This document shows, piece after piece, positions 61,566 through 64,000 of a DNA stretch of 64,000 nucleotides; within the stretch, counting starts at the first letter, position 1; every line of letters begins with the position of its first letter. The notes beneath the pieces are model-generated. The model was not told the origin of the DNA and did not search any database. It saw nothing but the letters and a program-made list of their open reading frames with translations. The stretch comes from Clostridiaceae bacterium (GTDB lineage Bacteria; Bacillota; Clostridia; Clostridiales; Clostridiaceae). The DNA lies in contig CABIZX010000002.1 of the NCBI GenBank assembly GCA_902363375.1, forward strand, positions 310,001-374,000, read 5' to 3'. A program made the position numbers and the translations under genes.

Positions 61566-62855
61566 ATGAGAATAGCAATGTTTACAAATAACTATAAACC
61601 ATTTTTAGGGGGAGTACCTATTTCAATAGAAAGACTTGCGAATGGGTTAAGAGAGCTTGGACATACAGTATATATATTTGCTCCATCCTATGAAGGGCAA
61701 ATTGAAGAAGAATATGTTATAAGATATAAATCATATAAGAAAGGATTAATTTACAACAAAGGATTAGTTGATAACAAAATTGTGATACCAAATGTTTTAG
61801 ATTACGCAATAGAAAGTGCTTTTTCACATTTAGACTTTGATATTATACATGTACATCATCCTATGTTAATAGGAAATATAGCATTAAGGTTAGGAAAAAA
61901 GTATAATATCCCAGTTACATTTACTTATCATACTAGATATGAACAATATCTTCATAATATAAAGGCATTTAATGTTCTTGAAGAGCAGTATAAAAATGAG
62001 GAAAATAAATATTTAAGTAAACTTGAAGGGAAGATTATAAGTTATACAAAGGAAAATTTAGTACCTAGCTATATGAAAAGATTTGTGAATAAATGTGAAT
62101 TAATATTTGCTCCTACAAATTTAATTAGAGATTATTTAGAAAAAGTGGGAGCTGAAAGTGAAATTCAAGTAATGCCAACAGGATTAGATGTAAATTATTT
62201 TAATGAAAATAAAGAAGTATCAAATGAAATTAGAAATAAATATATAGAAGATAAAAAATACCTCTTTTGCACAGTATCAAGATTAACAAAAGAAAAGAAT
62301 ATAGAATTTATTATAGATGGAGTCTCAGAAATTAAAAGTAGAGTTGGAGATATATTTAATTTAATGGTTATAGGAGATGGTCCATTAAAGGAAGAATTAA
62401 AAGAAAAAGCTAGAGCTTTAGGCATAGAGAAAAATATCAAATTTTTAAATAGTGTAAGTAATGAGGCTATTGGAGATTATTATAGAGCAGCAGATATGTT
62501 TTTATTTGCATCAAAGTCGGAAACACAAGGAATTGTGTTACTTGAAGCCATGGCAGCTAAAAATCCTGTAATAGCTATTGAGGCTACTGGAGTAGCTGAT
62601 GTAGTAAAAAATGGAGTTAATGGATATATGACAAAAGAAAATATTGGTGAATGGTCAGATAAAGTAATTCAGGTTATAGAGAATGTAGAAGAGAATGGTA
62701 ATCTTAAAAAAGGTGCATTTATTACTGCACAGAAATACTTAAATAGCGATATAGCACAAATAGCTGAATCAAGTTATGAAAGGGCTATAGAAAGTTATTA
62801 TGGTAAGGCTTATGAAATAATAGGAGATAAAAAGTATATGGCAAGTGCAAGGTAA
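61566..62855 (+). CDS. GT4-family glycosyltransferase
   Basis: 429 residues with the GT-B fold. The N-terminal Rossmann half starts RIAMFTNNYKPFLGGVPISIERLANGLRELGH, and the acceptor region IIHVHHPMLIGNIAL follows. The C-terminal half shows VSRLTKEKNIEF, MVIGDGPLKEELKEKA and the retaining GT4 motif ETQGIVLLEAMAAKNPVIA. The pattern HVHHPMLIG and ETQG is close to enzymes making monoglucosyl diacylglycerol. With DedA upstream and a DUF374 acyltransferase downstream, membrane glycolipid synthesis is likely. AAGGGGGAG precedes the ATG. Confidence 0.88.
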   Translation: MRIAMFTNNYKPFLGGVPISIERLANGLRELGHTVYIFAPSYEGQIEEEYVIRYKSYKKGLIYNKGLVDNKIVIPNVLDYAIESAFSHLDFDIIHVHHPMLIGNIALRLGKKYNIPVTFTYHTRYEQYLHNIKAFNVLEEQYKNEENKYLSKLEGKIISYTKENLVPSYMKRFVNKCELIFAPTNLIRDYLEKVGAESEIQVMPTGLDVNYFNENKEVSNEIRNKYIEDKKYLFCTVSRLTKEKNIEFIIDGVSEIKSRVGDIFNLMVIGDGPLKEELKEKARALGIEKNIKFLNSVSNEAIGDYYRAADMFLFASKSETQGIVLLEAMAAKNPVIAIEATGVADVVKNGVNGYMTKENIGEWSDKVIQVIENVEENGNLKKGAFITAQKYLNSDIAQIAESSYERAIESYYGKAYEIIGDKKYMASAR

Positions 62856-62880
62856 ACTAACCTAAAAGTAAGGAGAAAGT

Positions 62881-63513
62881 GTGAATATGAAGTCAATAAG
62901 AGATAAATTCATAAAGAAAGTATTTACCGGATATTTAGAGTTAGTATATAGAACGAGCAAAGTAGAATTCGATAGAGAAGAGCTACAGGGAGAAACGCTA
63001 AATAACTGCATAATAGGGTTTTGGCATGGAAATAGTTACGTTATGAATTTACTTCTAAAGTATGTGATGAAAGATCATATTAATCCAAGAATTATAGTTA
63101 CTGCAGATAAAAGGGGAGATTACATTGAGGAAATTATAAAAAAATATGGTGGAAGTACACTACGTATGCCAGATGGGGTTAAAATGAAGAAATTTTTAAA
63201 AGAGCTTAAAGAGGAAAGTAAAAGAAAAAGTTCTACTTTATGTGTAGCTCTAGATGGTCCATTAGGTCCTATATACGAAGCAAAGAAATTAGGCTTTATG
63301 TTAGCTAATGAAGGAGAGAAACCTCTAATTGGAATAAAAATAGATTTATCAAGAAAGTTTACAATAAAGAAACGCTGGGATAATTATGCTATACCTTTTC
63401 CTTTTACCAAAATAGAATTTAAAGCATATAATTTTGGTGAAATAGATAAAAAATCTTTAGCTAATTTTAAAGAAAATAAAAAGGGGATTCAAGATAAACT
63501 TAAAGTAGATTAG
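62881..63513 (+). CDS. DUF374 lysophospholipid acyltransferase-like protein
   Basis: 210 residues. Motif 1 of the LPLAT fold appears as FWHGNSYV, and DUF374 hallmarks are ADKRGDYIEEIIKKYGGST and VALDGPLGPIYEAKKLGFMLA. These proteins are related to LpxL-type acyltransferases. A GTG start (spacing 5 from AGGAG) is chosen; the ATG six bases later is the alternative. It follows the glycosyltransferase by 25 bases, so it probably acylates a glycolipid or lipid precursor at the membrane. Its exact substrate is unknown. Confidence 0.83.
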   Translation: MNMKSIRDKFIKKVFTGYLELVYRTSKVEFDREELQGETLNNCIIGFWHGNSYVMNLLLKYVMKDHINPRIIVTADKRGDYIEEIIKKYGGSTLRMPDGVKMKKFLKELKEESKRKSSTLCVALDGPLGPIYEAKKLGFMLANEGEKPLIGIKIDLSRKFTIKKRWDNYAIPFPFTKIEFKAYNFGEIDKKSLANFKENKKGIQDKLKVD

Positions 63514-63647
63514 ATAAAAGAACTGTGGAAAGTGCCTAATATGCGTATAATATATGTTAATATATACTTAGAAGAATTTAATTGAATTAAAGGTATTTTA
63601 AAAGTTAATATAATAAAAATATTTATCCTATTAGGAGTGAGTGTATC

Positions 63648-64000
63648 ATGGATTTATACAATATTTTAATAGTAGAAGATGAGAAGGAAATAGCTGTAGC
63701 TATTGAAGTTTATTTAACAAACCAAGGCTATAAAGTTTTTAAGGCTTATAATGGACTTGAGGGGTTAGAAGTATTAGAAAAAGAAAATATACATTTAGCT
63801 ATAGTAGATATGATGATGCCCAAAATGGATGGAACTGAGTTTATAATGCGTGTAAGACAAAAATATACCTTTCCAATAATAGTTTTATCAGCTAAGTCAG
63901 AGGATATGGATAAGATATTGGGACTTAACATAGGAGCAGATGACTATATTACAAAGCCATTTAAACCTTTAGAACTGCTAGCAAGAGTAAATTCGCAATT
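63648..64000 (+). CDS. OmpR/PhoB-family response regulator, N-terminal part
   Basis: 117 codons are in the window, the rest lies beyond its right end. The receiver domain is complete in outline: acidic pocket EDE (residues 10-12), phosphoacceptor Asp54 in VDMMMPKMDG, the Ser/Thr in VLSAKS and Lys103 in TKPFKP. The C-terminal LELLARVN matches the linker before an OmpR-type winged helix. A sensor kinase would be expected just downstream. It is not the obvious partner of the distant orphan kinase. TTAGGAG lies about 10 nt before the ATG. Confidence 0.9.
   Translation, partial: MDLYNILIVEDEKEIAVAIEVYLTNQGYKVFKAYNGLEGLEVLEKENIHLAIVDMMMPKMDGTEFIMRVRQKYTFPIIVLSAKSEDMDKILGLNIGADDYITKPFKPLELLARVNSQ

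Overview
The window is strongly AT-rich DNA from a low-GC Gram-positive anaerobe, most probably a Clostridium in the strict sense. The evidence is the codon use, the strong AGGAGG-type ribosome binding sites, frequent TTG and GTG starts, Firmicute regulatory RNAs (two T-boxes plus cobalamin, guanine and TPP riboswitches), AtoE- and PanF-type transporters, YhgE/Pip, a small alarmone synthetase and thiazole synthesis by ThiH. No tRNA, rRNA, CRISPR array, intact insertion sequence or prophage was seen. The organisation is that of chromosomal core and metabolic DNA.

Layout. 1-1.5 kb: a corrinoid ABC uptake operon (minus strand) behind a cobalamin riboswitch. 1.7-2.9 kb: three small Bfd-like [2Fe-2S] proteins with five domains in total; the first promoter carries a Fur-like box. 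4-5.4 kb: AtoE short-chain fatty acid transporter. 5.5-8.4 kb (minus): GntR regulator, ABC ATPase, permease and DUF4097 lipoprotein. 8.7-14.6 kb: soluble PAS/GAF histidine kinase, then a TetR regulator and a giant YhgE/Pip membrane protein. 14.6-16.9 kb: guanine riboswitch, pbuX, xpt. 17-20.5 kb: small genes, alarmone synthetase, RibD-type reductase.

20.7-27.3 kb: a regulator with a C2H2-like cluster and LuxR-type HTH, a truncated MFS transporter, an M32-like peptidase missing a zinc ligand, an intact MFS transporter and an X-Pro dipeptidyl-peptidase. This looks like a peptide-use island and is the most unusual part of the window. 27.5-33.4 kb: sirtuin, VOC protein, amino-acid ABC importer, and a YhdT-like protein with PanF. 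33.7-38.5 kb: SbcD-SbcC. 39.5-41.8 kb: T-box and glnS. 42-44.2 kb: a CofE-like ligase divergent from a LysR regulator. 44.2-48.4 kb: a 49-residue small protein, then a TPP-controlled thiazole operon thiS-thiF-thiG-thiH-tenI.

48.6-51.5 kb: endonuclease IV, a DUF434 protein with a DnaQ-like exonuclease, and a cold-shock protein. 51.7-57.9 kb: nitroreductase-like protein, PhnD-PhnC-PhnE-PhnE transporter and a cytosolic UshA/YunD-type phosphoesterase. 58-60.7 kb: T-box, serS overlapping a cyclase-family hydrolase, and a small conserved protein. 60.9-64 kb: DedA protein, GT4 glycosyltransferase, DUF374 acyltransferase, and the start of an OmpR-type response regulator cut by the window end.

The clearest biochemical unit is the thiazole operon. 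It ends in a TenI-type thiazole tautomerase, not a ThiE synthase, so one TPP riboswitch controls a full route to the thiazole carboxylate. All functional calls come from reading motifs by eye; no database search was run.
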